The position numbers and the translations under genes are program-made. A stretch of DNA of 64,000 nucleotides from Oryzias latipes (taxonomy: Eukaryota > Chordata > Actinopteri > Beloniformes > Adrianichthyidae), in NCBI RefSeq assembly GCF_002234675.1, contig NC_019864.2:16819582-16883581 (forward strand), in the 5' to 3' direction. Under the pieces are notes generated by a model, which made no database searches, was not told the origin of the DNA, and saw only the letters and a program-made list of their open reading frames with translations. The first letter of the stretch is position 1. Every line of letters starts with the position of its first letter. Of the stretch, positions 34,231 through 47,126 are shown one piece after another.

Positions 34231-35659
34231 CAGTGACGTGCGGTGGGATTAACGGCTGGTGAGGCACTGACGTCATCAGTCAGATTTACAAACATATGAA
34301 CCATACTGAGAAACTTCCCTGAATCAGTTCTTCATCTTTTATACTTTTGTAAATTTTCCCGTGAATTTTGGAACCAATTAGAATGCTTTGTAAACAGCAA
34401 ATTAAACTGTAACATTGTTTTAAATTTGAAACAAATAGTCGCATATTTTAATTCGGATGTTAAAAAAGTAGAAAAAAGTATTAATTTGTTACTTCTCGAT
34501 TCCAAATTTTACATTCATAAGTGCAGAATAAAAATAAAAATAAATAAATAAAATAAAAAAAAACAACTCCCAATTTCACCATATTTAAGATCGAGTTGCT
34601 CCAGTTTTACGACTATATTAAAAAAAATTAACACACCCAAAACAAGTAAGACTGAAACAATTTGTGCTTTTTTGTTTGATAAGTAATCCCCTCTAAGAAA
34701 ACTTTGTATTGTAAATATTATTATTATCTTGTAATCCCCTTTTATATATTTTAAGATACTTTATTTGTCTATCAGCAAATTCTATTTTGGATATATTTCT
34801 GATAATTTTATTTTATATTTTTTACTTGAGATGATTCAATAAGTTTGGATTGATGACATTGACTACCACTGCTGATGCTATCTGATTCATTCATTGATGC
34901 TGGATTTTGTATGTTAATACTTTGTTCAATAAAGTTGGAAAAAAAACATACTGAGTAACTTATTCACCATTTGATTGACAACAGTTAACGTGTTTTGTTT
35001 AAAATATCATTTCAACATGTTTTTTTTTCATATACAAACTGCAGCATAGAAAAAGCACAAACCTTATTATCATCTTACCTTTACTTGTAAGTAAAGTCCA
35101 TACGCTGCTCCTTCTGAAGAAAATGACTTGCCGCTTGCTATCACTTCTTCTAGTATTTTTTAGCGTCATAATCTCAGGGCTCACCGGCGCCCCCTATCAT
35201 GAGGCACGAGAATGTCTGGCCTCACCCAGCGGCTTTTTTGCCGGCGTTTAGCGCTCAGCACAAGAAACACGTCCCTCACATACAGTTATTTATAAAAACA
35301 AACACTGTACATCATATACATCTGCTAAATTATGTAAACTCAGCTCATATAGTACAAGTGACTGAACCGACACACAGAGAGACAGCAGTACCGTCTGACT
35401 GCATAGGTATTGCGCAATCCAAGGTGAGGCTCAGCGGGCTGGTGCCTCATCGCACGTCACTTAGTATCTGAACGGCAAATGCGGATATTCAGCGATTTTC
35501 AAAAGAAAAAACACCCAAAAATGTTACATTTAAATGCAAAATGACTGCAAAGCACAAATTACTGATTAAATATAATAATTTAATTTATTTTTTCTCTTTT
35601 CTTCCCATAATGACAGGTGAGGCACAGCCTCACCTGCCTCTCCTGACTGCACGTCACTG
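34231..35659. mobile_element. 1429-bp DNA transposon with exact 8-bp target duplication (hAT-like)
   Basis: The ends are CAGTGACGTGC (34231) and GCACGTCACTG (35659), an 11-bp perfect inverted repeat. The duplication GTGGGTCT is exact on both sides (34223-34230 and 35660-35667). Terminal CA...TG with an 8-bp duplication suggests hAT. Near both ends GGTGAGGCAC / GCCTCACC recurs. A third copy of the end, on the plus strand as GGTGCCTCATCGCACGTCACTTAG at about 35439-35462 in shape, lies inside (described, not a full match). No transposase can be recognised. Confidence 0.85.
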
Positions 35660-35667
35660 GTGGGTCT

Positions 35668-38600
35668 CCTTTCTATTGAGCTGGCAGCTAAAGTTATATT
35701 TTTGGAACTGGGGACCAAAATGTCTGGCAAAGGTAAACCTGGCATTTAACATATAGAGGATAAACCCATAAACATCTAATGAACCTACAGGGTTTTCAGC
35801 TTTAATTGGATCTTAAAGTGAATTTAGCCACTACAGTATATGAATGTAGTCAACATTAGAAAGTAATTTCAATAGGAAACTGCAGCGTCAGAGTTGTGAA
35901 AATGTACCTGGTGTGAAATCTAAATATAATGAATAATTGCAGTCATTTTTTAGGTTGAAGTGGCTAATTGTGCTGACCAGATCAGCTGTTGGCTTGGTTA
36001 GAAATGTGACTTCCTACTTTATGTAAACTTACTGCTCAATGGTCCTGAATTAGTCCTTTTATCGAGCCATGGAGATAAAGACCAAAACCAAGATGTAAAA
36101 AAAAAAAAAGTAAAAGCAACAGCCAAGGAGGGCCATCTTCATCATCATTATTGGATTACTCATTAAATTGGTTCTGTTATTTTTTTACTTTTCATTCTTA
36201 AACTTCAACATTTCTTTTCATTGAATTCTTCTGCGCTTGAATTTTCATTAAATTAAAGCTAAGGAAGGAATTCACACTTGTCATATTGTGTTGGGCTTTC
36301 TCTCCTCCCAGGTGAATCCGACTTCCAGAGTTAATGAACTCTGGCGTGGATCAAACAGACCAGTGTAAATGTTGTCCAAAGATTCTGCAAGTTTACTCAG
36401 GGGCAGAGCTGGAACATATTATATGGTGCAGTGGGAGGGGGGGGGCAGAAGATTTGGGAATGGGGGCAAATGAGAACAGCTGATTGGAAGACCATTTCAA
36501 ATGTAAACAGCAAGTACTTTAGCTGCTGTTTCCCATGCTTAAAGAAAATTGTATAGATGATTTCTTAATCTTTGCCAATAAATCTTTGACTGTAAAAATG
36601 AGAAAATATGCCATGGGGGCCAAAGTTCTCAAAAATCTGGGCTCCAAACAAAAAATGGTATAAATGTCAAATTGCAAGAGACCAATTCCATTTGCTGCCC
36701 TCTTTTCATTAGAATAACAAATTTCATTAGCACTTTTCTACCAAGACAAACAGCACACTGATCATTTTAATTAGCCCAGCAGCTTCTCACATAGAGCTGA
36801 GAATAAGCAAGCCTGTTGTGTTTGGATGCAAATGAAAGTAAATGTTCATGTTTTGGCACCTGATTTGGTTTTGTTATCCTGGTTTTTTAAAAGCTCTGAA
36901 GAAGCACATAAAGGAGTCAGAGGGAGCAGACTTGTGCAGAACTCTTGATGCTTCCGTGGGGTTACAGTGTTTTCTGGTGTGCTCTGCGGAGGGTTGCCTC
37001 TTTGAACCCCATCGCCACATAATGAAACTGTTTAGCCAAGGGCTTTAGCTTTCACCGACTGCTATTGTTGGGACTAGAGTGGAATGTTAAACTGGAGAGC
37101 AAAAAATGCTGTCCAGTGATTTTAGTTTCACACAAAAAACTGATTCAGTAGTGATGCATCCTACTGCCAGAGTCACAAAGAATGATACTGTGGATCAGCA
37201 ATGCAGCTCATCTAGAAGTAGAAGATGCTGTCAAACTCATTTCTTGTTAAGACACAATTCTTGTTTGTTTCCACCTGACACTTTTATACTCACTTTTTTA
37301 GTTCAGTTTTTTGACAACACTTTTAACAATACCTATTTTCAATAGGTCAACTTTCTTTTTTTGTGATAGTCTACTTAATGTTAGTAGAACCTTGTTGATT
37401 GTTGGTTACAACCTTCAAACTTTTAAAACAGGAAATACCCCTTTTCCTGTCATCAAGGAGCGAAGTTGGTATAATTCTTACTCTGCATAGATAACAAAAC
37501 AGCAGCCTTGCACTCTTTTCTAAAGACTTTTGTCTAATGCTTCTAAAAGACTTCATGAAAACTATGTAAAAAAGCAAGCACTATAATACAAAAGACTGTT
37601 CTTTTGCTGACAAAAATTATAGCAAAAAAATCGCACCACACTGTATACTGTTAGCAAGTCAGACTCAGCATTAATGAATGCTGTTAATGACAACATGGAA
37701 ATGAATCAATTAACAAAGAAATGATCCAGCAAAAAGCAAATTACAGCGAAGTACTGCTCAAAATGAAGCCGCTTTTTCTACATAAATTAATATAATAAAT
37801 TATTATTGTAATTAATATGGCATAAAACTGTGCAATGTTTACAAAATGAACACAATTAAACACACACTTGGAACAAATATATAACAATATTATTTGAATA
37901 AGAATCAGCCAAAAGCTTAAAATCAATGGTGCCAATGAACAAAACCCAGCCTCAGTGCCTCAGAGCTGGATAAGTATTCATGTCCTTTCATGATCCATTC
38001 AACGTCTACTTTAGTGAGCAATGATTTTCAAGCAGATCTTGATTTTCACATCTCTGCTAATCCTCTGTTTAATCTGAGAGGGATCTCAGAAGGATACCTG
38101 ACATTATCTCTCTGTTGAGCACTTGGTGCCACATTTTGGAAAATAAATGTTCCTTACATTTAGTTTGTATGTAGGGATACAATGAGACAGAGAAAATTAA
38201 AAGAATAAAAACAGTGGCACTGCTGTGTGCAGAAACAAACTGGTCCAACATTATTATGATGTTGCTTGTACATCTTCACAGTTCTAATAAATCTAACTAC
38301 CTGCTTTAACACTGACCATCAGTTGACTGAAAACTTAGATGTTTTGACCAACATGTGAGTTGCTGTGCTGCTCAACCTCCTCCTTAACAAGACACGAGTA
38401 GATAAAGACAGGATGCTGGCTGTGGCAACGGGGGAGGGGGGGGGGGGGGCACTGAAGGTAAAACAGAGAAGTCAACTGAAATCTGAAATCAGCAACTTCC
38501 TGACAGACAAGTGTACATTCAGTCCTGGGAAGCAGGACCTTCATTCCCTAATTACTACGTCACTGAAGAGCTGGAAGGACAAGGAAGGACGTGCACAAAA

Positions 38601-40279
38601 AAGGAGATCATTGTTTTCTATTTTATTTTATTTTTTAAATATGATCATAAAGACTTGCAAGATACCCCTCATCCGATAATGTAGGATTTCCTTTTATGAC
38701 CACTAGAAATGGCCTCTAAGCCTCAAAGCACATGCAAAGTCATTGATGTGCATCTTTGGTAGATTTAACCAGTGTAATGGCTGTAACCTGACACTCCTCA
38801 GATTGCCCACTTTGTGCACTTAACTCTAAAATGACTGAAGCAGTGTAGACAGTTTAAGTTTTACGCTTAGATCTCTGACGCTGGAGAACACGCTGTTTTA
38901 AATTTTATTGTTATGTGCAGATGCTGTGGTCACTGCTGATTTTAGGTTTTATAAGAAAAGTTAAATTTTGGACAAAAACCAAACCAAACACCCCTCTAAC
39001 TAAACTTTTCTCTTAAATAAAAGGATTTAGTAAAAGCAGCAATCAATGACACTGACTAGTCTTTCCTCTCATTCTTTACTTTGAGTGATACCTTCAGTGA
39101 GCTTGTGTTTCTTGACATTTGCTGACTCCATTTCTTTACTGCTAGCAGGTATTTATCTGATTGCAGGAAAACAACTTATTAAAAAGACTGTTCTTTTTCA
39201 TAATTTTTAAGTGTTTTAAATTAAATTATAAGAGTAAATTTGTTATGTTGTTTTGGGCTGAAACTGTTTACTTATTAGAGCTTAGATGCCATTTTTGTTT
39301 AAACGTTGGATAAAATTACTTATTGCTTTCAAATCGAAAGTGCATGTAAGACTGTAGGAATAATATGATTATGTTTATGCATTAAAAAATGTTAATAAAA
39401 GTTTGCTTTTATTATTGGTACTCTTTCCACTAGGTAGAGCGAAAATCCAGAAATGTAATAATCCTTAATTAATAAAGTAAAATGACGGATACGGACATGC
39501 AGATGAATTTGTATGTTGTTTATAATTTGGAACATATGCACACATATATGTATAAATATCTACCATAATAAAAGATGCGAAAATACTTCATTCTGGTAGA
39601 TATAGCCAGCCTGACAGACTACCTTTAAAACCTGTAAACTTCTGCAGATGATTATTTTGGTTTCAAAAGATTCCAGCCTCGTGTGTTGGTGCACGTGTGG
39701 ACGTCAGTCCATGTTTGTGCCATGTTGCACCTCCTCGAGCAGGTGTGAGTCTGTCCTCAGGTCGCAGTCTGTTGCAGATGGAGAAAGCAGTTTAATAATG
39801 TAGCAGTGCTTTGAAGCCCCTCTGCAGTCCCGGGATATTTTACTCTCCCCATTCCCTGCAGGAGAAACTCAAAAGCTTCATGCCTTTGGGTCTTAATCCT
39901 TAAGCAGCTCTCTGGAGCATATCTTGTAGCCCAGGCCACGGTACTGAATTATTTAGGTAGTTATAGTCATATTTATTCCATAGATGTTTCTCTGCTTCTA
40001 GGGGATGAATAGATGCTTTTGCTTTTCATGCCAACTAATTTTCATGCGAAGGGTGTAAACAATTCAGTCAGCTTGCAGAATAAAATAAGAAGAATAAAAG
40101 AATAAAAAGAGCCGTCTTTTAAACAGACAAGGTGTTGAGAAAATGATGTGGGTCACACAGCAGTGAGGGGCACAGAGAGATTTACACAGAGGGGCGAGAA
40201 AAACTGGCTCAAGGACACATGAAGTCTGGGGAAGCAACAGTCTGTCAAAACAGAAAAAGAAAAAAGAAGCAACTGGGGA
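35668..40279. other. Gene-free intergenic DNA
   Basis: The stretch is AT-rich with scattered homopolymers (an A run at 36096-36108, G runs near 36437-36445 and 38430-38449). A moderately GC-rich block at 36840-37070 lies apart from any recognised repeat but shows no coding pattern. Confidence 0.4.
38430..38449. repeat. Poly-G run
   Basis: GGGGG-A-G14 in 20 bp. It is a possible G-quadruplex and a likely sequencing-error site. Confidence 0.9.
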
Positions 40280-41290
40280 GGTGAAGCACAGATGGAAGCA
40301 TGACTCAGTCATTGACAGTCTCTCACCTCCCACTTTCAGACTACATGAAACCCTCATCAAGACCCTCTCCTGGAACTTGAGCCTGTCTCTCTTTGAAATC
40401 TACTCAACCCATCGACCTCTATTTAGTTGGAATCGAACAGTTCTGCCATTTCTTTGCCAAATGGAGCATCTTTTTGAGTAATTTCCACATATTCTTTTGT
40501 GCGAGTGCGGTTTCTTTCTTCTCATCAAGGCATCAAGTAACATGTCTCGCTAAAAAGAGAAGTCTCGGGTAATCCAATCGCCTCACTAATGGCCTCCGAG
40601 AGATGAATGTAATCACATTCTAATTGTCTATATTAAAAGCTTGTCTTTTCATTTCTAAAAATCCACATTTAAAGAGACCTACAGGTTATGAAACCTTTGC
40701 TCCACCGGCTGATGTAAGGTATGCCCTGCTGCATTGCAGATAAAGTTGATCTAAATTTCCCAAACCTTTTTGCAGCAAAAAATCAACCTATTTTTCATAA
40801 CAATATGTATTTATGCACACATTTCTCTTCATCTGCTGATATTTTTGGTATGGTCTTGAATTTCCAAATTTGATTTCCCAGTGGTTCCCTGCTAACTTGT
40901 TTTGGCCTGAGGCACACATGAAAATAGGAGGCAAGAGCACACAGAAGTGGGGCTAGTGTTCCCTTGTGAGCCGAAGGATGGGTCTATTTGTGGAGCTATT
41001 TCTGTTTCCGTCTGTCAGAGCATCTACAAAGGCTGTGGTGCTCCGGCCACAGAGCATGTGAGGGAGGAAGTGGAGCACTGGAAGGTAAATCAGGTGAAAT
41101 TGATAGAGAGTCTTGACTGGGACACATGCAAAGAAGCGGAAAATGAAGGAGCACTGTTTTGATATCATGTACTGCGTATTGATCTATTGTTTCCCATATG
41201 GATTGATAATTGGAAAGGCTGTTTGAGAGCTCTCTGTCAATCACATAGCTGAAAAAGAGGCTTCCTTATCAGCCCAGACTGCCAGTCCAA
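40280..41290. other. Candidate conserved non-coding block A
   Basis: About 1 kb of balanced base composition inside an AT-rich desert, free of simple repeats and of recognisable transposon ends. It contains AT-rich homeodomain-like words (for example AATTGTCTATATT near 40622) and balanced frames on both strands without codon bias. I mark it only as a candidate regulatory block. Confidence 0.25.
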
Positions 41291-41657
41291 CTGGTCACAC
41301 TTTTCAGTTCATGTAGGAGGAACTCTAGTCTTATCTGACATCAGTACGAAGGGAGGACAAGCACCACAGATGACGTGCAAATAGGAGTGGGAGGCTGTAT
41401 GAAGCACTCTCGTGAGTCAGGGCATGGACACATGCAGGAGCTTCTTATAATGATAGGCTTTCATCTTGAGTTGGTAATGAATTCATTCTTTTGTTGTCAG
41501 TGCTGTAATTGCAAGGGGAACTTGGGAAGAGCTCTTAAACCGTTGTGAACTGAAGAAAGGAATAAAAAATGCTGCATTCTTAAAGAAAACCTTGGAATTA
41601 ATCCTACAGAGGGAGCTTTATTTTTCCTATTAGAAGAACACATCACCCTGGCAATAT

Positions 41658-41670
41658 ATATATATATGTA
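41658..41670. repeat. Short (AT)n
   Basis: About six AT units next to the LINE fragment. Confidence 0.8.
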
Positions 41671-41739
41671 AAAGACATAAAACTTTAAAATTACCCAGTT
41701 GCCCTATGAGTGGTTTGATCCCTTTGCTCAGTTCCTCTT

Positions 41740-43170
41740 GACTGAGCCTGAGGGTCCTGTGCAGAATCTTATCCCTTAGTCAATAACTGCCCATCCAGGT
41801 GGATATAGGCTGTTTGCGGGTGAAAATTGGGCAATCCTGCGTGGCCCGCACAACAACTTTAAGATTGTAGACCACTCGGTGAGCCCATAGAGAGAGAACG
41901 TTCATGCACATTTCTTTCTACTGGCATGCTGCAGGCGACAGGTTGTAGTGAACACTTATGCAATGCTGCATGCACACCCTGTACTTACATTATCCTTACA
42001 AACACTTCATGAGACATATACCACATGCACAACAATGATGCATTCCAATTTTATGATGTCCGTTGAGGTGGCCACACCAGCCTCAAGGGAACTCCAAGAC
42101 CATCATACGAGTCAACCCCTCTGTGGGTGCATGTGACTCAGCTTTAGCTGTTCCTTGGATGGAGCTCTTGAGGATAAAGTACTTGGATTTTTGTGTGTGC
42201 AATCTTCTAGTTTGGGGGTCACAGCCTTGAATGTTTCTATTACTTCTGTAATCTTAACTTTTCACATTTTTTCACACTGGTATCTTTTGATCCTCATAGG
42301 CTCCTTCTCCCTGGTGTTGCTATATTTGGGTTTCTATATTTACGGCTTTCTTCTTTTTTCTTGTCCAGCACTACTGTGTTTGGTCAGCCATATTAGCTTG
42401 ATCATTCTCAACTACCCTCTGAGGTGTTACCATCTTGACCTTGGGACTTCCAGCCTATACTCTGCATAAATGTTTCAATAAATGATGCCATCCACTTGGT
42501 TGTGGTGTTACACAAATGCCTGCCTGCTAGCATCTAACACCCAGCTGCTGTGTGTTGGATTGTCTCAGGAATGGCTTTGCAGAGCCTGCACCCAGAGTTC
42601 TGCCAGTTATGGTAGATCCTGTGGTCCATTGATTGCTCTTGTGCCACTATGATTTGTGCTTCTATGTTGTCTTTCAGTCCATTTTTGTCCTTTCACAGGT
42701 AGGATTTTCCAGTAACATCTAATGCTTCTATTTGCGGGAGGTAGATACTGTGCAGAGGGTTGTCCTTCCATGATGGTTTCTGCTCTTCTCTCCACTCTTT
42801 TTCAGGTTTCTTCACTAGACTTGTTTTCTTTTGGAGCCATCTTACTGGTGGATCCCTAAATCTTCGTTGCTTCATCGTGGATATTAGCTCTGTTGCTTAA
42901 AAGTTCTCAACCTCCCTGTTTCCACTCAGGAGTATTGTGTCATGGTGTTGAATTTTGGGTGAAATGCATCAGGAAGGTTCTCTGTCATGGTGTCAGTGGC
43001 TTCTATTTTCTCTTATTGTACCAGCAGAGTATCTGATGACCGGCAAGGTCTAGATGTTAGGCGGTACATTGTTCTAGTCATTCATCTAACTACTCAGGAC
43101 CTACTCTGAAGGCATGTTGCAGCTGCTGCTTTGGTTTTACAGCTCTTAATGGCAGTAGAATACTGAAGTG
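41740..43170 (-). mobile_element. Decayed non-LTR retrotransposon (LINE), 3' part of its ORF
   Basis: Read on the minus strand, 42795-42607 and onward gives R-R-A-E-T-I-M-E-G-Q-P, then A-Q-E-Q-S-M, then I-Y-H-N-W-Q-N-S-G-C-R-L-C-K-A-I-P-E-T-I-Q-H. The last part is a CCHC-type Cys-x2-Cys...His finger found after the reverse transcriptase of some LINEs. Further on come H-N-Q-V-D-G-I and K-A-V-T-P-K-L. These blocks, in this order, are typical of a LINE lineage common in fish; R2- or R4/Dong-like is possible but uncertain. Many stops and frameshifts show it is long dead, and the reverse transcriptase itself is missing or unrecognisable. Confidence 0.7.
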
Positions 43171-45389
43171 TGTGAGTGTATGTGTGGGTAAATAACAATA
43201 TGCAATTTAAGATCCCCTTTTATTTCAAAACGAAATTTTGGGATTTTAAATGAATAAATGTTTGGACATAATATCCTTAAATTAACAGTTAGGTTAACTG
43301 GTTTGTTCAGGTTTAGAGCATAAAATAAAGGTTATCATATAACATAATATGGACGAGAGAATGGAAAACATCAAATTATTATTATTGTTTGAACCCTCCA
43401 ACTAGGCAATTTATCACTTTTTTGCAGTAAAACAAATCATTTACTCAAAACTCTTGTCTTCCTTTTCATGGTACCACATCACAAGATGAATTCTCCACTG
43501 TGAAACCTGAAACCTTTGACCCTGTTTGTCTGATTTTCCCAGTGATATATGCCTCAGCTGTGACATTTTACTCTCTCTCAGTTGAATGTCTTACAAAATT
43601 AATTCTGCAGCATGTTAGGGTAGACAGCCTATTTCACAACGTGTCTCGTCACATTCTTCTCAAAATCTGATGACAAAGGTCATGTCACATTCTGAAGGAA
43701 CCGCTGTGAAGTCTTCCAAGACAGTAACTTCCTCCAGAAGTTCAGTGGAATGCACGGTGGGAAAAAAAATTGTAATTGGTCCAAAGATGGGTCCTTGTTC
43801 AGTTTTCAGCATATCCCTTCAGGGGTAGCCACAGCGAATCAGCTTTCATTGATTCGCACAGGTAAGATGGTCTTGATGACTGTAAGTGATTTATTTCACC
43901 TTTATTTTCACCTTCATCAATCTAACATGTAAGAGGTGGGAAAAAATGAATTGTTGGCATTAAAACAGTAAAACAGAAAAAAACTCTGTCAAATAAGTTT
44001 GCTATGGTAAACAGTAGATGGATCCGACTGCTGCCCCAGAACACATTAAATGTCACAGAAATATGATAATCAAACATTTCAGGTTAGAAAAGACACAAAT
44101 GTATTCCATAGTTGAGTACATTTGGTCCTGAGGAATGTGCTGACTTTGCCAAAATTCTTGAGATTGAAAACATGAGTAATCCCCTCCCGAAATGTCTTTA
44201 TAGTTTTCACTAAAAGCAATGTTTACCCTGTTTATCACCCACACATATTTAAACCACAGTATTTTAAAGTAGCTCAGGTATGTGCTTTTATCTAGAGATA
44301 CAAGTTTTATTGTTGTAAAACATCAAATTTTGGGTTAAAATTACAAGTTTTATTTTTGTTCGGTCATCCATTTGGAAACTGTAGCAATAGTTTTGAACCC
44401 CCGAAGTTTACTCATCAATTCAGAAACATGGATTTAGCCCCCACATTACAAATTACATAAGAAATGAATTGTTGCCAAAGAAAAATGGTTATTGGTTAAT
44501 GGTCAACTTTTGTAAGAATTCTAAGATCAAAACAAGATGTTCAAAACATCAGAAAGAATTTCTTATTTTTCCTGGAGTTCAACATTGAACAGAAATTGCA
44601 AAATTAAACTAAAACTGTAGAAATTTAACTAAACTTGAATGTTTATTAATATTGTCACTTGTGACATTTAAGGATGCAAAGTGATTCTTTATTCAAAACA
44701 GAGGAAAAATGTCAAATGTCACCCACATAGTGATCAATGTTTGCTTCACCCACAAAATTACATCACATACATCAACATTCTTTGCATTGCCTAAGCATTA
44801 AAGTGGAAATTTGAATCATAATATCCGTAAACACACATGCATGAGCAAGCATTCTGCGCACACACAAACCTCTGCCTGCAGGCTAATTTAAGCTCCTAAT
44901 AGAAACAAACGTGTGGATACAAACGTAATCGCTCATGACTTCCATACATTCAAGAGCACTAACACACAAACCCACTGATCTGCTGAAGCCCACCACCTCC
45001 ATGTTTTTTGCTCAGGAAGACCAGTCTCGCACCTCCTGGGCTCAGCCATCTGTGACAGTCTGAATCACCTGACTTCTCCCTCGTGTAAATTAGACAGTAA
45101 AATTTCTGTTAGAGGCTTGAAGAATCACTTCTCCATTGCATGGTTGGGAAAAACACTATGTGACACTTTAATAGTACTTTCCCACAACTGGCAATCACAC
45201 AGCTTCCTCTACCGACTGTCGTCATGGACAAGAATTATTTAAAAAAAACAACTTTTGAGCCTTTTTCTCTTTAAAGTTGTTTCTCAGTTTCCTCATTTTA
45301 ACATTACCTGTTTAGCTTCCTCATGTTTTTATATTGACGGAGTGAACAAACAAAAACTGTTATGTTGTAGAGGAAGTGAAGGTGTAGAG
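43171..45389. other. Gene-free intergenic DNA
   Basis: AT-rich sequence without recognised repeats, RNA genes or coding exons. Confidence 0.4.
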
Positions 45390-45775
45390 CCCACACACTC
45401 CCTGCACAGTCACATTTTATTGACTGAATTTAAATATCACAGAGAGGATGGGCTTAACTCAGGCCAGCAGGAACTGTATGAAACCGTAAGTGGAAGCACA
45501 TTCATTCATGCTTATAGGAGGAATGTTTGTGCTCATGGGGAATTAAAAGAGCATCATTCAAAAGAAGATTTATCGTGGGGATGAAGCGCTGCAATAGGTC
45601 TGGTTTCGGATGTGGCTCAAGCCTATACATAATTAGACATGAAGCCATTAAACTGTTGAACCAATCGCCTTCAATCTTGTTCCAAACAATGCTGGATAAT
45701 TTGAGAGCTGGTTTGAGAGTTGGTGGGTTGTGTAGGAGGCTGGGGCTAAAATTACATGACAGCATTTCATCCTGA
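45390..45775. other. Candidate conserved non-coding block B
   Basis: A less AT-rich island with words such as CATAATTAGACATGAAGCC (45628-45646), which contains a homeodomain core TAATTA. It has open frames on both strands but no codon bias or splice pair. It resembles a developmental enhancer block more than an exon. This is only a candidate. Confidence 0.25.
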
Positions 45776-47085
45776 TGATGAGATTTGTGCTTGTAGTCCA
45801 CAGCTTCCACCACTTCTCTCCACCCTGTCACCACCACTCTTTAGGCTGTTGGCAGATTCATTTGTGCTTGACCTAGTTAATGTCCCTGGGGAGATGGAGG
45901 GGTAAACACACACACAGGCACTGCTCCTCACAAGAAAACCTGGAATTTTCCATAACGTATCCACCTATCACACACTGTGAGGAACATTTTAGACATGCGT
46001 GTGAAAAATCCAGAGATTTTACAGCATCAAAATCCACTAAAATATCTTTTTGAAAGGGTTGCATTGTTAAAAATGAATAATGGCTGTTTGTCCTCATTAA
46101 ACTGTGTAAATAAAATTATTTACTTTGTCAGTCCTAGTGTTTAACGAGAAGATTGAGTTAAATTGCGTTTCAGGCCAGTAAAAGAGTTTGAATTACCAAA
46201 AAAAAGTGTTGTAATGATCACTAAAAAGACTTGTCAGAGCTCATTCATATTAAAAGTCTTAAAAACAGACTTTTTAAAATATATTTTTACTTTTTCTAAA
46301 ATGTGCACATTTGATACTCATGGAATGGAATAATTATTGTTTTTGCAAATATTCTAATTTCACAACTTTATATAGTTTTTCGTTTTCAGAACAATTCATT
46401 TAGATAATTTCATCAACTTTTTAAAAACATTTTTATCTTTGCAGCATTTATTAAAGTAAACATTACATGCACATAGCGTTGTTTGCTGTGCACACATGTT
46501 TTTAAGGGGAAATATTGCTTCACATTCAGAACAAACTATAATCTGACAAATCATCCACCCTTTTTGGCACAGTCCATTACTGGCAGACATGGCAGAAAAT
46601 GAACTTTGACCGATAAAACAACCTTTCTTGTTGCCAGCAGCAAAAAAAATATTTCTGTTTTTGCATTTGGGGGACAGAGCAGTTAGATATACGCACATTC
46701 ACAAATTTACTTCCACTATCCATTGTATCCTAACAAGATACAGGCTTTGAAAAAAAAACTCATGTGAGGAGGAAACACAGAACCCATTTTGTTGTGGAGC
46801 ACTCTTTTCTTTTCTGCTTTTCATTAGTTTTCTGTAATAGAAATAGTCAAATTTGGCAAATTAGAGACCAATTAAAGATGGCTTAAGAGAGAAGAAAATT
46901 GATGTTTCCAGAACAAAATGAATCAAATTGCCAAGAGACTGCAGGAACAAAACAGATTCCCATGCTTGACTGGCTTTCTGACCCTTATGCTGCGCCTCAG
47001 CTCAGATTCCTGCTACAAACTGCATTGGTCTGCACTGTGTGAATTTACTTGGTAAGGCAGTTTTTGGCTGAAACATGATGCTCTG
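45776..47085. other. Gene-free intergenic DNA
   Basis: Nothing recognised apart from homopolymer runs. Confidence 0.4.
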
Positions 47086-47126
47086 CCCCCCCCCCCCCCC
47101 CCCCCTCCCAAAAAAAAAAAAAAAAA
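47086..47126. repeat. Adjacent poly-C and poly-A runs
   Basis: Twenty C residues, TCCC, then 17 A residues. All purines are in the second part of this strand and all pyrimidines in the first. Confidence 0.95.
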
